NCBI GenBank assembly: GCA_963668365.1
Contig: OY764266.1
Span: 992,001 to 1,056,000, forward strand
Origin: VXNE01 sp963668365
GTDB lineage: Bacteria; Pseudomonadota; Gammaproteobacteria; Pseudomonadales; Azotimanducaceae
Reading direction: 5' to 3'
DNA length: 64,000 nucleotides
Position numbers and translations under genes: made by a program. Shown here piece by piece: positions 42,539 to 51,998 of the stretch (the stretch's first letter is position 1; each line of letters starts with the position of its first letter). The notes beneath the pieces are model-generated. The model saw only the letters and a program-made list of their open reading frames with translations, was not told the origin of the DNA and did no database searches.

Positions 42539-43828
42539 ATGATGCGCCGCATGATCGACGCCCGCGTCAGGGACATCGCCCGGGAGATTGCGAAGGCTCG
42601 CGGCCGCGCTCTCATCGTGGGCGGCTACGTGCGGGACATGCTGCGCGGCGAGCCGTCGAAGGACCTCGATATCGAGGCCTACGGGATTGATTTGGACGCG
42701 TTGCGGAACCTGCTTCAACGACACGGCAGCGTGTTGTCGGTGGGTCGGGCTTTCGGCGTGCTGCGCCTGAAGGAACTCGATGCGGACTTTTCGCTGCCCC
42801 GGCGCGACAGCAAGGTCGGGCCGGGGCATCGTGGTTTCGAGGTCAGGTGCGACCCGGACCTCGACTTCAAGACCGCGGCGCGGCGCCGGGACCTCACCGT
42901 CAACAGCATGGGTCTCGATATTCTGAGTGGAGAAGTCCTGGATCCCTACGGCGGCCGTCGAGATCTTGCGCGCAGGCTGCTCCGCGCGGTGGATGCGGAC
43001 ACCTTTGCCGAGGACCCGCTGCGCGGCCTGCGCGTGGCGCAGTTCAGCGCGCGCTTCGACATGGGCGCGGATGCGGCGCTGGTGGAACTCTGCGGGCGGC
43101 TGGACTTGCGGGAGGTTTCTCCCGAACGCGTGTTCGAGGAGTTCCGCAAGCTGTTGCTCAAAGGCGAACGCCCGTCCATCGGGCTTGAGTTCCTGCGGGA
43201 CTCGACGCTGTTGCGGTTCTTTCCGGAACTGCAAGCGTTGACGCGAGGCTCGGACGCCCGTGCGTGGTCGCGCACGCTGAATGCACTGGATGCGGCGGCG
43301 AAGCTGCGTCGAGGCGACGACGAGGACCTGGTGCTGATGCTCGCAGCGATGTGCCATGCCCTGCAACAAGGGGGCGACGACGCCTCTCGGCGGGGGCCTG
43401 ACGACGTCAACGCCCTGCTTGCGCGTATGCGCGCGCCGAACGATGTCGTCAAGGCAGTTTCGGCGCTCGTCGAGCACAGCGGCAAGCCGGCCTCGTTCGT
43501 TGAAAACGACGCTGCGCCGGGAGACTGCCGGCGTTTGTCGCGAAGGCTTGGCGCGGCGGGCGCGACGTTGGAACTCCTCGCCCGATTGGCGCAGACCGCG
43601 GGCACGCCGTCGGAGCGTTTCCTCGCGCGGGCCAGGGATCTCGGGGTCGATCGCAGTGCGCCGGCGGATGTTGTCGGGGGTCGTCACCTGATCGCCAGAG
43701 GGTTCGAGCCGGGCCCTCGCCTCGGTGCGATGCTCGAACTTTGCCGGGATGTGCAGGATGAAAAGGGTTGGCTCGATCCGGACCGTATCCTGGACGAGGC
43801 GCTAGCCCGCGCGTCAGAAAACCCCTGA
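42539..43828 (+). CDS. cca: CCA-adding enzyme-like tRNA nucleotidyltransferase
   Basis: A 429-aa class II nucleotidyltransferase. GGYVRDMLRGEPSKDLDIEA (about residues 28-47) holds the GG flexible loop and the DxD metal site, followed by RRRDLTVNSM and EDPLRGLRVAQFSARF in the neck. It repairs or adds the 3'-CCA of tRNAs. It lies directly after tRNA-Met. No separate HD phosphohydrolase signature is obvious. The start may be ATG 42539 or the second Met four residues later (MMRRMIDAR). Confidence 0.85.
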   Translation: MMRRMIDARVRDIAREIAKARGRALIVGGYVRDMLRGEPSKDLDIEAYGIDLDALRNLLQRHGSVLSVGRAFGVLRLKELDADFSLPRRDSKVGPGHRGFEVRCDPDLDFKTAARRRDLTVNSMGLDILSGEVLDPYGGRRDLARRLLRAVDADTFAEDPLRGLRVAQFSARFDMGADAALVELCGRLDLREVSPERVFEEFRKLLLKGERPSIGLEFLRDSTLLRFFPELQALTRGSDARAWSRTLNALDAAAKLRRGDDEDLVLMLAAMCHALQQGGDDASRRGPDDVNALLARMRAPNDVVKAVSALVEHSGKPASFVENDAAPGDCRRLSRRLGAAGATLELLARLAQTAGTPSERFLARARDLGVDRSAPADVVGGRHLIARGFEPGPRLGAMLELCRDVQDEKGWLDPDRILDEALARASENP

Positions 43829-43862
43829 CGTTCCCGTCATTGGCTCGCCGGGCGAGGAACGC

Positions 43863-44438
43863 CTACATGTTGTCCGTCCGCGCCGCGCGACCGAGGTAGC
43901 CGCCGTGGTGGCGCATGCCCCAATCGCGCTTCGTCACGCCCTTCGACTCCATCAGGGCGAGTGCGATGGCATCGCTGATCGCCAGCATGACGGCCATGGA
44001 AGAACTCGGCGTCAGGTCCAGGGGGCAGGCTTCGGAGACGACGCCCATGTCGAGCACGATGTCGGACAGGCCCCTTAATTCCGAATCCGGGTGAGAAGTC
44101 ACGCCGATGATTTCCGCAACGCCGAGATGGCGCGAGAACTCCATGATCTCCAGCACCTCGGTGGACTTTCCGCTGGTGGAGAACGCGATCATGATGTCGT
44201 TCTTGTCCACGAGTCCCAGGTCGCCATGTGCTGCCTCCGCGGGGTGCACGAACACCGCGGGTGTGGCGGTCGAACAGAGCGTCGCAGCGAACTTGCGCGC
44301 GATATGGCCAGCCTTGCCAATCCCGGTCGTGATCACCTTCCCCTGGCAGCCCTTCAGTCTTTCGACCGCCGTCACGTAGTCGTCGGTGACGCGAATGCTC
44401 CCGATCGCCTCGGCCTCGGCGGCAATCACCGCCTGCAT
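43863..44438 (-). CDS. KpsF/KdsD-like sugar-phosphate isomerase, SIS domain only
   Basis: It has the SIS core of D-arabinose-5-phosphate isomerases: VITTGIGKAGHIARKFAATL, TPAVFVHPAEAAHGDLGLV and FSTSGKSTEVLE. It ends with KRDWGMRHHGGYLGRAAR at about 190 aa and lacks the two CBS domains that bring KdsD/KpsF to about 325 aa. The end fits a natural short form and not a break. ATG 44438 begins shortly before the helix that opens the fold; a TTG at 44453 is an alternative. The likely product is arabinose-5-phosphate for KDO, or a related sugar isomerisation. Confidence 0.78.
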   Translation of the reverse strand: MQAVIAAEAEAIGSIRVTDDYVTAVERLKGCQGKVITTGIGKAGHIARKFAATLCSTATPAVFVHPAEAAHGDLGLVDKNDIMIAFSTSGKSTEVLEIMEFSRHLGVAEIIGVTSHPDSELRGLSDIVLDMGVVSEACPLDLTPSSSMAVMLAISDAIALALMESKGVTKRDWGMRHHGGYLGRAARTDNM

Positions 44439-44593
44439 GCGTTGCTTTATGTCCAATCCGGCATCCAGTCTCAAACGTTGCGCCGATGGTCGCTGTCCCG
44501 TCGGCTTTTGACAAGGCTGGCTCTCGTGGCGCGTCGGCGCGCTTGCGCGACGGTCTATGGCAGACTGCGGCAACCGGTGACGCCGGCAGGGCC

Positions 44594-45310
44594 ATGAGAA
44601 TCGTCGTTTTCCAACATGCCAAGGTAGAACATCCGGGGATGTTTCGGAACCTCTTTCGCGAGGATGGCTACACCTGGGATGTGGTCGAACTCGACCGAGG
44701 CGACGCGATTCCCGATCTCGACCCCTACGACCTGATGCTCGTCATGGGCGGTCCGCAGGATGTCTGGCAGGAGTCCGAGCACCCGTGGCTGGTTGAAGAG
44801 AAGGCGGCGATCAGGCGATTCGTCGTCGAGATGCAGCGCCCCTTCCTCGGCGTCTGCCTGGGCCATCAGCTCCTCGCCGCGGCATTGGGCGGTACGGCAG
44901 GACTTTCGAAGACCCCGGAAGTGGGCGTCATGGCGGTGGAACTCACATCCGCGGGCAAGGCGGATCCGCTGTTTCGCGGCATGGGCTCTTCGATAACGGT
45001 GCTGCAATGGCACGCTGCGGAGGTCTCGGCGCCGCCTGCGGCGGCGACCGTGCTCGCACGTTCGGAGCACTGCGCCGTGCAGGCGTTCCGGTACGGTCCT
45101 CGCGCCTATGGGCTGCAATATCATGTCGAGATCACCGGCGACACGGTGGATGAGTGGACCGGGATTCCGGTGTATGCAGCTGCGCTCGGGCGGGCGCTCG
45201 GCGACGATGCGCTTGCGGTCCTGCGCAGCGACGTGGCGGATCGACTCGCATCCTTCGGCGAAGACTGTCGCAACCTGTATCGAAACCTGAAGCGGGTGGC
45301 GCACGGATGA
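44594..45310 (+). CDS. Class-I glutamine amidotransferase (GMP synthase-like)
   Basis: A 238-aa stand-alone GATase1. The nucleophile Cys is in LGVCLGHQLLAAALGG (about 91-106), the His is in YGLQYHVEITGD, and LMLVMGGPQDVW is the oxyanion region. ATG 44594 starts MRIVVFQHAKVEHPGMF, the typical N-terminus; the frame upstream overlaps the divergent isomerase. The acceptor is unknown. Its TGA overlaps the ATG of the hexosaminidase (ATGA), so the two are translated together. Confidence 0.86.
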   Translation: MRIVVFQHAKVEHPGMFRNLFREDGYTWDVVELDRGDAIPDLDPYDLMLVMGGPQDVWQESEHPWLVEEKAAIRRFVVEMQRPFLGVCLGHQLLAAALGGTAGLSKTPEVGVMAVELTSAGKADPLFRGMGSSITVLQWHAAEVSAPPAAATVLARSEHCAVQAFRYGPRAYGLQYHVEITGDTVDEWTGIPVYAAALGRALGDDALAVLRSDVADRLASFGEDCRNLYRNLKRVAHG

Positions 45311-47244
45311 ACTTGATGCCCCTGCCGCAGAAGGTGGTGCTTCCCGGCAGCGGATTTACGTCCGCGAGCGGACTCGAGACCCGCGGCGCGGCATCCCCGC
45401 GGCTGGCGGCGGCGGTATCGCGTTTCGAGCGCCGCTTGGCGTCGATCCTCGGCGAATCTGCGATGCGCGACCCGAAGCGGCGGCGAACCCGGCTCGATAT
45501 CGTGTCTGGACCCGCCCCGGAGTACCCGGCGCTCGGGGACGACGAGCGCTACCGAATCGAGATCTCGACCGGACGGATATGCATCGAAGCCCCCCGCGAG
45601 TGGGGCGTGCTGCGGGCGCTTGCGACCCTGGTCCAACTGGCCCGCCGCCGGGGCCATGACCATTGCTTCCCGCATTGCGTGGTCGAGGATGCTCCGAGGT
45701 TCGCCTGGCGCGGCCTGATGATCGACACGGTCCGCCATTTCATCTCCATCGCCGCCCTGGAGCGGACATTGGACCTGATGGAGTTCCACAAGCTCAACGT
45801 CTTGCACCTGCACTTGAGTGACGATCAGGGATTTCGGTTCCCGGGTAAGGCGTATCCCGAACTTGCGGACCCCCGCGAACACTACACGCAGGATGAACTC
45901 GCGGCCCTGGTGAGACGCGCCGCGGCGCGCGGCATTCGCGTGGTGCCGGAGTTGGACGTGCCGGGACATTCGGCGAGTTGGCTCGCGGTCCATCCGGAGT
46001 GGGGACTCGGCGAGCGGGTTTCCGCGGTCAGCAGACGTTTCGGCGTGCACGCGTCCTGTCTCGACCCGGATAACCAGCACGCCATGCGCGCCGTGACCAC
46101 GCTGTTTGGCGAACTCGCGCAAGTGTTTCCCGACTCGCACGCGCACTTCGGCGGCGACGAAGTCGCGCTCCCGCGCGGACAGGATGCGCGCGCGATGCAA
46201 GCTGCGTTCAATTTGCGCATGGCGGAGATCCTGCACGGTTTCGGCAAGTCGCCGATGGCATGGGACGAAGTCATCCAACCGGGTCTGCCCCGGAGCGTCG
46301 TCATCCAGAGTTGGCGCGGCGCGCGCGCCCGCGCCCGGGCGCTCCGCGCAGGCTTCGACACCGTGTATTCCGCGCCCTACTATCTGGATCTGTTCTATCC
46401 GGCCGATCTGCACTATGCATGCGACCCCGCAACAGATGTGGCGGCGGACTTTGCCGGTGACCCGCGGCTTGCGCAGGTGCGCGATGGCCTGCTGTCCCTG
46501 CCGCGCCAATGGGAAGCCGGGACGACGGAGGAGAACGGCACTGAAGAGGGGCGCGTGCTGGGTGGAGAAGCATGCCTGTGGACGGAGTTGGTGACCGACG
46601 AGCTGCTCGACACGAGATTGTGGAGCCGCTTGCCCGCCATTGCCGAGCGCTTCTGGTCTCGTGGCGATGTGCGGGACGCGGACGACATGTATCGGAGGCT
46701 GGCGGCCACCCATGAGACCCTTGCCCGCATGGGCGCGGTCGATCCGGAAAGGGATGTGCGGCGAAGGCTGATTCGGTCGGGACTGTCGCGGGAGGACGCC
46801 ATTGGACTGATGCCGCTGATAGAAATGCTTGAACCGGTCAAGTGGTATGCACGACTGCTGGGCGGGGCGAGGCCGGGGACCGTCGATGCCGAACGGCCCT
46901 ACGATGCGGACACGCCGCTCGATCGCGTGGTCGACTTTATCCCCGCCGAGAGTCTTGCGGCCCGGCGCGTGGCGGCTATGCGCGATATTCATCGCTTGCG
47001 GAACATCGTCGCGGGATGGCGTAGTCAGCGTGACCGCGTCGAGCAATGCTCGGGACAGGGCATCGTCGAGGAACTGACCCGCGTGTCGGCGACGCTCTCT
47101 CTCCTGGCCGACCAACTCGACGCCCACCTCTGCGGTCGGCAGGCGCACGTTCCCGACGCGGCGCTTGAACCTCATGGGGAGTACATGCTGCCGGTGGCCC
47201 TGCATCTTGCCGAGCGTTTCTCCCGGGGGCCAGCGTGTTCGTAA
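45307..47244 (+). CDS. Beta-N-acetylhexosaminidase, GH20
   Basis: A 645-aa GH20 enzyme. It has the N-terminal GH20b-like domain, then the TIM barrel with RGLMIDTVRHFISIAALERT, NVLHLHLSDDQGFRF, VPELDVPGHSASWL and the catalytic Asp-Glu pair in HAHFGGDEVALP (about 278-289). It releases terminal GlcNAc/GalNAc from glycans. No signal peptide is visible at the ATG 45307 start (MNLMPLPQKVVLPG), so it may act in the cytoplasm, unusual for GH20. It overlaps its neighbours on both sides. Confidence 0.9.
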   Translation: MNLMPLPQKVVLPGSGFTSASGLETRGAASPRLAAAVSRFERRLASILGESAMRDPKRRRTRLDIVSGPAPEYPALGDDERYRIEISTGRICIEAPREWGVLRALATLVQLARRRGHDHCFPHCVVEDAPRFAWRGLMIDTVRHFISIAALERTLDLMEFHKLNVLHLHLSDDQGFRFPGKAYPELADPREHYTQDELAALVRRAAARGIRVVPELDVPGHSASWLAVHPEWGLGERVSAVSRRFGVHASCLDPDNQHAMRAVTTLFGELAQVFPDSHAHFGGDEVALPRGQDARAMQAAFNLRMAEILHGFGKSPMAWDEVIQPGLPRSVVIQSWRGARARARALRAGFDTVYSAPYYLDLFYPADLHYACDPATDVAADFAGDPRLAQVRDGLLSLPRQWEAGTTEENGTEEGRVLGGEACLWTELVTDELLDTRLWSRLPAIAERFWSRGDVRDADDMYRRLAATHETLARMGAVDPERDVRRRLIRSGLSREDAIGLMPLIEMLEPVKWYARLLGGARPGTVDAERPYDADTPLDRVVDFIPAESLAARRVAAMRDIHRLRNIVAGWRSQRDRVEQCSGQGIVEELTRVSATLSLLADQLDAHLCGRQAHVPDAALEPHGEYMLPVALHLAERFSRGPACS

Positions 47245-47615
47245 TGGAAGTGCCCCTCAGACGTCGCCTGAAGGCGATGACCGCCGTCCTGCTCCCGATG
47301 CTGCTGGCGGCATGCGCATCTTCTTCGCCCATGCAGTTGCTTTCCGGCGCCGATATGGTCTACCCGCCTGCCGCGAAGGCCGAAGGCATGGAAGGCCATG
47401 TCGTCATTCGCTACGACGTCACCGCGCAGGGCGCGGTGGCCAACCCCGAGGTCGTGGAGGCAGAGCCGGAAGGCGTCTTCGAGGAGGCGGCGCTCGCGTC
47501 TATCGCCCAGTGGCGTTTCCGCCCGGCGACGGCGGGCGGAAAGGCCGTAGAGACCTCGGGTGTGGTCAGCACGTTGCGCTTCGGGCTTGCAGAAGACGAC
47601 TATGCCGACTATTAG
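47244..47615 (+). CDS. Lipoprotein with TonB C-terminal domain
   Basis: A 123-aa protein. The signal peptide has lipobox LLAACAS (Cys at about residue 24), followed directly by a TonB-type C-terminal domain (YPPAAKAEGMEGHVVIRYDV, ASIAQWRFRPATAGGKAVE). It lacks the inner-membrane anchor and the Pro-rich spacer of TonB, so it cannot transmit energy in the usual way. ATG 47244 shares one base with the TAA stop of the hexosaminidase (TAATG). It may be an outer-membrane structural or docking lipoprotein. Confidence 0.75.
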   Translation: MEVPLRRRLKAMTAVLLPMLLAACASSSPMQLLSGADMVYPPAAKAEGMEGHVVIRYDVTAQGAVANPEVVEAEPEGVFEEAALASIAQWRFRPATAGGKAVETSGVVSTLRFGLAEDDYADY

Positions 47616-48678
47616 CGCGGATACTCGGTTGTCATTCGCTGGCAGCATCGCGGCTGTTTTGCTGGCGGGCTGTGGCGGCGACAGCCTGACGCCCATACTC
47701 GGTTGCGAGAACGCCTCCGGCATCGAAGTCGATTGCCGGTTTCAGAATCCGGAAGACCTGGCCCTGGCTCCGGATGGGCGCATCATCGTCAGTCAATTCG
47801 GCGGCATGGACGGCAGTCCGGGCAACCTGGTCCTGTATGAACCGGCCACGCGGTCGCTGACCCCGATGTTTCCCGAGCCGTCGGTCGAAGCGGAGCCGGA
47901 GTGGGGCGACCCGAGTTGCACTTTTCCCGAGTCGTTCTCGCCCCACGGCATCGACATCGAGACCCGTTTCGATGGACGCCATCAACTTGCGGTCGTCAAC
48001 CATGCGGGCCGGGAGTCGGTGGAACTGTTCCAGGTCGCCGGGGATGGCGCATTGACGTGGCGTGGCTGCGCCGAAGCTCCCGAAGGCGGCTATCTCAACG
48101 ATGTCGTCCTGTTGCGTGACGGCGGTTTCTGGGTCACGCGCATGCTGGACCAGGGCAGCGATGCCTGGGCTTTCCTTCGCGCGCAATTCGGTTTCGACAC
48201 AGGCTGGGCCTACGCCTGGTCGCGGACGGCGGGCTTCGGCAAACTGCCCGGCAGCGATGCGCCGTTCCCGAACGGCATTGAGAAGTCGGACGACGAGCGC
48301 CATGCGTATCTCAACACCCTTCGCGGCGTCCGAAAGATCGACACGGCTACGGGAATGATCGCGGCCGAACGCGCCATGAAACCCCTGGACAACAGCCACT
48401 GGTCCGAGGATGGACGTCTGCTCGTTGCGTCGCATACGGGTTCCCTGGCGCAAATGTTGGCCTGTCGCTCGGTACCCGAAGGAGCCTGCGGCATGCCCTT
48501 CGAGATTGTCGCTCTGGATCCGGGAGACCTGTCCGAACAGGTCATGATCGCGCACGAAGGAGCGCCGCTGGGCGGCGCCACCGTTGCCCTGCGGCACAAC
48601 GGCGTCTACTACCTGGGTTCGTTCGCCGGCGACCGCCTGGGGATCGTTGATTTGTCTCCGCAGTCGCGCGGCGAGTAG
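47602..48678 (+). CDS. Lipoprotein with SMP-30/paraoxonase-like beta-propeller
   Basis: A 358-aa protein with lipobox VLLAGCGG (about residues 20-27), then repeated propeller-type blades (FQNPEDLALAPDGRIIVSQF, SPHGIDIETRF, FPNGIEKSDDERHAYLNTL, NSHWSEDGRLLVASHTG). The layout resembles Ca2+-dependent lactonases/gluconolaconase-like esterases. The spacing of conserved Glu/Asn/Asp residues suggests a metal site at the propeller centre. The start at ATG 47602 overlaps the TonB-domain gene by 14 bp. Substrate unknown. Confidence 0.72.
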   Translation: MPTISADTRLSFAGSIAAVLLAGCGGDSLTPILGCENASGIEVDCRFQNPEDLALAPDGRIIVSQFGGMDGSPGNLVLYEPATRSLTPMFPEPSVEAEPEWGDPSCTFPESFSPHGIDIETRFDGRHQLAVVNHAGRESVELFQVAGDGALTWRGCAEAPEGGYLNDVVLLRDGGFWVTRMLDQGSDAWAFLRAQFGFDTGWAYAWSRTAGFGKLPGSDAPFPNGIEKSDDERHAYLNTLRGVRKIDTATGMIAAERAMKPLDNSHWSEDGRLLVASHTGSLAQMLACRSVPEGACGMPFEIVALDPGDLSEQVMIAHEGAPLGGATVALRHNGVYYLGSFAGDRLGIVDLSPQSRGE

Positions 48679-48688
48679 TTGACAGTAG

Positions 48689-48718
48689 CTGAAAAACCGT
48701 AGGAACTCTCGCCATAAT
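48689..48718 (+). promoter_or_regulatory. Promoter candidate before the acyltransferase
   Basis: CTGAAA (48689-48694), an 18-bp spacer and CATAAT (48713-48718) lie 10 bp before the TTG start at 48728, so transcription would start very near the start codon. A consensus TTGACA at 48679-48684 lies too far away (28 bp) to pair with this -10. Confidence 0.35.
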
Positions 48719-48727
48719 GGGTTAACT

Positions 48728-49942
48728 TTGCGCTTTGTGGACTCCTTCGACGACATTCGTCCCTACCGTGACGAGGAAGTACCTGCGGTACTGAACCGGT
48801 TGGTGGAAGACCCGAACGCCTTGCGCGGGGTCGCCGGATTCGTCGCGCCATGGTGTTATCGGCTTGCTCCCGGATTGACGTTGGCGGCGACGAAGCTTGG
48901 TCTGACGCGGCAGGTGCGCGGACTCGACTCGGTAGATGCGCTGCAGCTTGCGCTGACCGCGTATTTCGAAAAGCTGATCCGCCGGACCACCACGGGTTTC
49001 ACGTGGGATGGCGTCGACGCCCTCGACCCTGGCCAGCCGCATCTCTTCGTTTCCAACCATCGCGACATCGCCCTCGACTCCGGTTTCATGAACTACGCGT
49101 TGTGGTTGTCGGGCCGCGGGACGACCCAGATCGCAGTGGGGGACAACCTGCTCACGAACGGAACGGCGATCGACCTGATGCGGCTGAACAAGAGCTTTTC
49201 GATCGCGCGGGCAGAGACGGGCGCGAAGGCCCAGTTCGCCTCGCTGATGAAGACCTCGAGCTACATCCGGTCCAGCATCGAGGCCGGGGAGTCTGTCTGG
49301 ATCGCGCAGCGGGAGGGCCGGGCCAAGGATGGCGTCGATCAATCCAATCCGGCGCTGTTCAAGATGTTCCTGCTGGCCTACCGGGACGAGTTCCGCTCCT
49401 TCGATGAATGGCTTGAACGGGTGGCTCTCGTGCCGGTGTCGATCTCCTACGAACTCGATCCGTGTGCCGCGATCAAGGCGAAAGAACTGTATTTCATGGA
49501 TCGCGATGGCAAGTACGACAAGAACGAAGGGGAAGACATCCGCAGCATGGCGATGGGTATCTTTGGCTTCAAGGGCAGGGTGCACGTGTCCTTTGGTGAG
49601 CGCGTAGAGGGCGGATTCGAGCAGGCGGAGGACATTGCCGCGCACGTGGATCGGATGATCGTTCGAAATCTCAAGACTTATCCCACGCATGTGCTTGCGC
49701 TCGATGGCTGCGCCGAACTGGATCCCCAGGTGAGAAAGGCGTTCAACAGGGCACTCGACGGTTGTCCGAGGGAACACCGCAAGTTCGTGCTGGTGCAGTA
49801 CGCGAACCAGTTGCGGCACAAGCGCGACCTCGAGCGGAGATTCGAGCTGACACGGAAGTCGCCGACTCGCGCGGATCGGGCTGCGATCGCGGGATCCGCT
49901 GAACCGGTCCCGGTCGAAGCCCACGATTTGACTCGCCCGTAG
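48728..49942 (+). CDS. PlsB-like 1-acyltransferase family protein
   Basis: A 404-aa protein with glycerolipid acyltransferase motifs: NHRDIALD (NHx4D, about residues 110-117), a substrate-site block around IAVGDNLLTNG, QREGRAKDG (about 197-205) and VALVPVSISYE. It would acylate a glycerol-phosphate or lysophospholipid-type acceptor at the membrane; the acceptor is not clear. The start is TTG 48728 with no good ribosome binding site, supported by the nearby promoter candidate and the family-like N-terminus RFVDSFDDIRPYRDEEVP. Confidence 0.8.
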   Translation: MRFVDSFDDIRPYRDEEVPAVLNRLVEDPNALRGVAGFVAPWCYRLAPGLTLAATKLGLTRQVRGLDSVDALQLALTAYFEKLIRRTTTGFTWDGVDALDPGQPHLFVSNHRDIALDSGFMNYALWLSGRGTTQIAVGDNLLTNGTAIDLMRLNKSFSIARAETGAKAQFASLMKTSSYIRSSIEAGESVWIAQREGRAKDGVDQSNPALFKMFLLAYRDEFRSFDEWLERVALVPVSISYELDPCAAIKAKELYFMDRDGKYDKNEGEDIRSMAMGIFGFKGRVHVSFGERVEGGFEQAEDIAAHVDRMIVRNLKTYPTHVLALDGCAELDPQVRKAFNRALDGCPREHRKFVLVQYANQLRHKRDLERRFELTRKSPTRADRAAIAGSAEPVPVEAHDLTRP

Positions 49943-49952
49943 ATTCAACCCA

Positions 49953-50627
49953 CTACGGTTGTGTGCGCGCGGCGGCCCAGACGCGCACTTTGCTGGCGCC
50001 CGCGTCCAGCAATGTCAGGGAGATTTCGGCCGCCGTCGCCCCGGTGGTCATGACGTCGTCCACGACAGCAATATCCTTTCCGGAGAAGTCCCGGGAGGCC
50101 CGGTAGGCGCCCGACAGGTTGCGTCTGCGAGCCGCGGCATCGAGGGATCGTTGCGGCGCGGCGTGGCGGATGCGCTTGAGTCCGCGGTAGTCCGCTGGCA
50201 CGACGACCTGGCGCGCAATCTGCGCGGCGAGCAGGGCTGCCTGGTTGTATCCGCGCTGAACGCGACGGCGATACGTCAACGGCACCGGCAGGATGAGATC
50301 CGGCGGGTCTTCGGCGACCAGCGCATCGCGCATCAGCGTCGCCAGGATGCGTGCCTCGATCAGTCCATTGCCGTGTTTCAGGCCGCGGATCAACCTGGTG
50401 AGCGGAGGAGCATAGAGATACGGCACAACGGCGCGCGCATACGGCGGCGGTGCGACCTGGCAGGCGGGGCACGCTCCCTCGCGGGCAGGCGTTGGGATCG
50501 CGCAGCGGGGACAGGCACCGACATTCGGTCTCAGGTCCGCTGCGCAAGCTCGGCAGAGGTCCATGGCCTGATCGCCGCGGCCCTGGCATAGAACGCATCT
50601 TCCGGGAAGAAGTCTCCAGAGCATCAC
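49953..50627 (-). CDS. comF: ComF family phosphoribosyltransferase-like protein
   Basis: A 224-aa ComF protein. The N-terminal zinc-finger-like region has paired cysteines (CVLCQGRG, LCRACAADL, CPRCAIP, CPACQVAP). The C-terminal PRTase domain has the PRPP loop IAVVDDVMTTGATAAE (about 190-205). ComF is needed for DNA uptake/transformation in several bacteria. It converges on the acyltransferase gene 11 bp away. Confidence 0.9.
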   Translation of the reverse strand: MMLWRLLPGRCVLCQGRGDQAMDLCRACAADLRPNVGACPRCAIPTPAREGACPACQVAPPPYARAVVPYLYAPPLTRLIRGLKHGNGLIEARILATLMRDALVAEDPPDLILPVPLTYRRRVQRGYNQAALLAAQIARQVVVPADYRGLKRIRHAAPQRSLDAAARRRNLSGAYRASRDFSGKDIAVVDDVMTTGATAAEISLTLLDAGASKVRVWAAARTQP

Positions 50628-50652
50628 GATGATCCTGGCCTAGTGGCGGGGA

Positions 50653-50700
50653 GGTGGGTTTATAACGCGATCAACGCTCCCGGACTGTGGGAAACCCACC
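50653..50700. repeat. 9-bp inverted repeat in the comF/amidohydrolase divergent gap
   Basis: GGTGGGTTT (50653-50661) and AAACCCACC (50692-50700) form a perfect 9-bp stem around a 30-nt loop, in the 137-bp gap between divergent genes. It could be an operator or a leader hairpin. Confidence 0.45.
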
Positions 50701-50764
50701 ATTGAGGGTGTAAGACCTTGGAGTCACAATCCCATGTCTTGATCGCCGCCGGGAAGCCAGTGCA

Positions 50765-51925
50765 TTGAGTACGGGACGTCGGGCATGGATCGCCAGGACG
50801 ATTGCGCGCCGGCTGACGGCGGCGCTGATTGGCCTCGTCGTTGCCTCCCTGCTCGTCTATATCGCGATCCCCGTGGATGAGTCGATCGTATCGTCGACCG
50901 ATAGCGGCTATCTCGACATGCATGTGCATACGGCCGGTGTCGGTGCCGGGGGCAGCGGCGCGTTCATCAACAGGAAGATGCGGGAGAGCTTTCGCTTCCC
51001 CATTTACCTGGGTGCGTTCGGCGTCAGCGAAGACGAACTGCACGGCGAGGGTGACGATGTCGTCATCGAGAAGATCAGCGCCCAGGTCGCAGCGTCTCGA
51101 CGAGTCGACAAGGCCGTGGTTCTGGCGCTGGATGGTGTCATCGATGCCGAGGGGAAGCTGGATCGAGAGGCCACGCAGCTCTACGTGCCGAATGACTTTG
51201 TTGCCCGCGAAACGCGCCGCTACGAGAACCTCTGCTTCGGCGCCAGCGTCAATCCCCACCGCTCCGATTCGCTGCGAGCATTGCACGACGTCAAGGCGCA
51301 GGGCGCGTTATTGATCAAGTGGATACCCAACATCATGCACATCGATCCGGCAGACGAGGCGATCACCCCGTTTTACCGGGAACTCGTTGCCCTCGACCTT
51401 CCCCTGTTGAGCCATGCCGGACACGAGCGTTCGTTTGCAACCGCCAGGAACGAATACGGCGACCCCCGCCGGCTGGCGCTGCCACTCTCCCTTGGCGTCA
51501 CGGTGATCGCGGCCCACATCGGGACTACGGGCACGAACGAGGGAGAGGGCAACTTCGAGCGAATCCTGCCGATGTTCGACCGCTACGCCAATCTCCATGC
51601 AGACATTTCCAGCCTGACACAGGTCAATAAACTTGGATTCCTGAGGCAGGCGCTGGCGGTGCCTGGACTGCACGAGCGATTGGTCTACGGCACGGATTGG
51701 CCCCTGCAGTTCTTCCCGCTCGTTTCACCCCACTACCATCTCGACCACATCGACCTGTCCGCCGCAAAGTCGATCGTCGCCATCGACAACCGCTGGGACC
51801 GGGACGTGGCCCTCAAGGAAGCGCTCGGCACCCCTCGCCACGTTTTTGCGAAGAGCGCGGAACTATTGGACGTGAATCGCTGCACCGCCGGAAAGGAGGC
51901 CGGGGAAGATGCTGCCTCCGAGTAA
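50765..51925 (+). CDS. Membrane-anchored TIM-barrel amidohydrolase family protein
   Basis: A 386-aa protein with an N-terminal membrane helix (AALIGLVVASLLVYIAI, about 19-35) followed by an amidohydrolase_2-type barrel. GYLDMHVHTAG carries the HxH metal pair, later histidines are in LPLLSHAGHER and VIAAHIGTTG, and LVYGTDWPLQF has the Asp. The catalytic part would lie in the periplasm. The start is TTG 50765, with no in-frame ATG near. Substrate unknown. Confidence 0.75.
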   Translation: MSTGRRAWIARTIARRLTAALIGLVVASLLVYIAIPVDESIVSSTDSGYLDMHVHTAGVGAGGSGAFINRKMRESFRFPIYLGAFGVSEDELHGEGDDVVIEKISAQVAASRRVDKAVVLALDGVIDAEGKLDREATQLYVPNDFVARETRRYENLCFGASVNPHRSDSLRALHDVKAQGALLIKWIPNIMHIDPADEAITPFYRELVALDLPLLSHAGHERSFATARNEYGDPRRLALPLSLGVTVIAAHIGTTGTNEGEGNFERILPMFDRYANLHADISSLTQVNKLGFLRQALAVPGLHERLVYGTDWPLQFFPLVSPHYHLDHIDLSAAKSIVAIDNRWDRDVALKEALGTPRHVFAKSAELLDVNRCTAGKEAGEDAASE

Positions 51926-51998
51926 CAGCGCATGGCTCATTAGGAATAATCATGCAGCGTGCGGATGAAGCGCTGCTGCATTGATCGGATGCCGTCTT

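Noticed and set aside
48679..48718. TTGACA at 48679 as the -35 of the acyltransferase promoter
   Set aside because: The spacer to CATAAT is 28 bp, far outside the working range.
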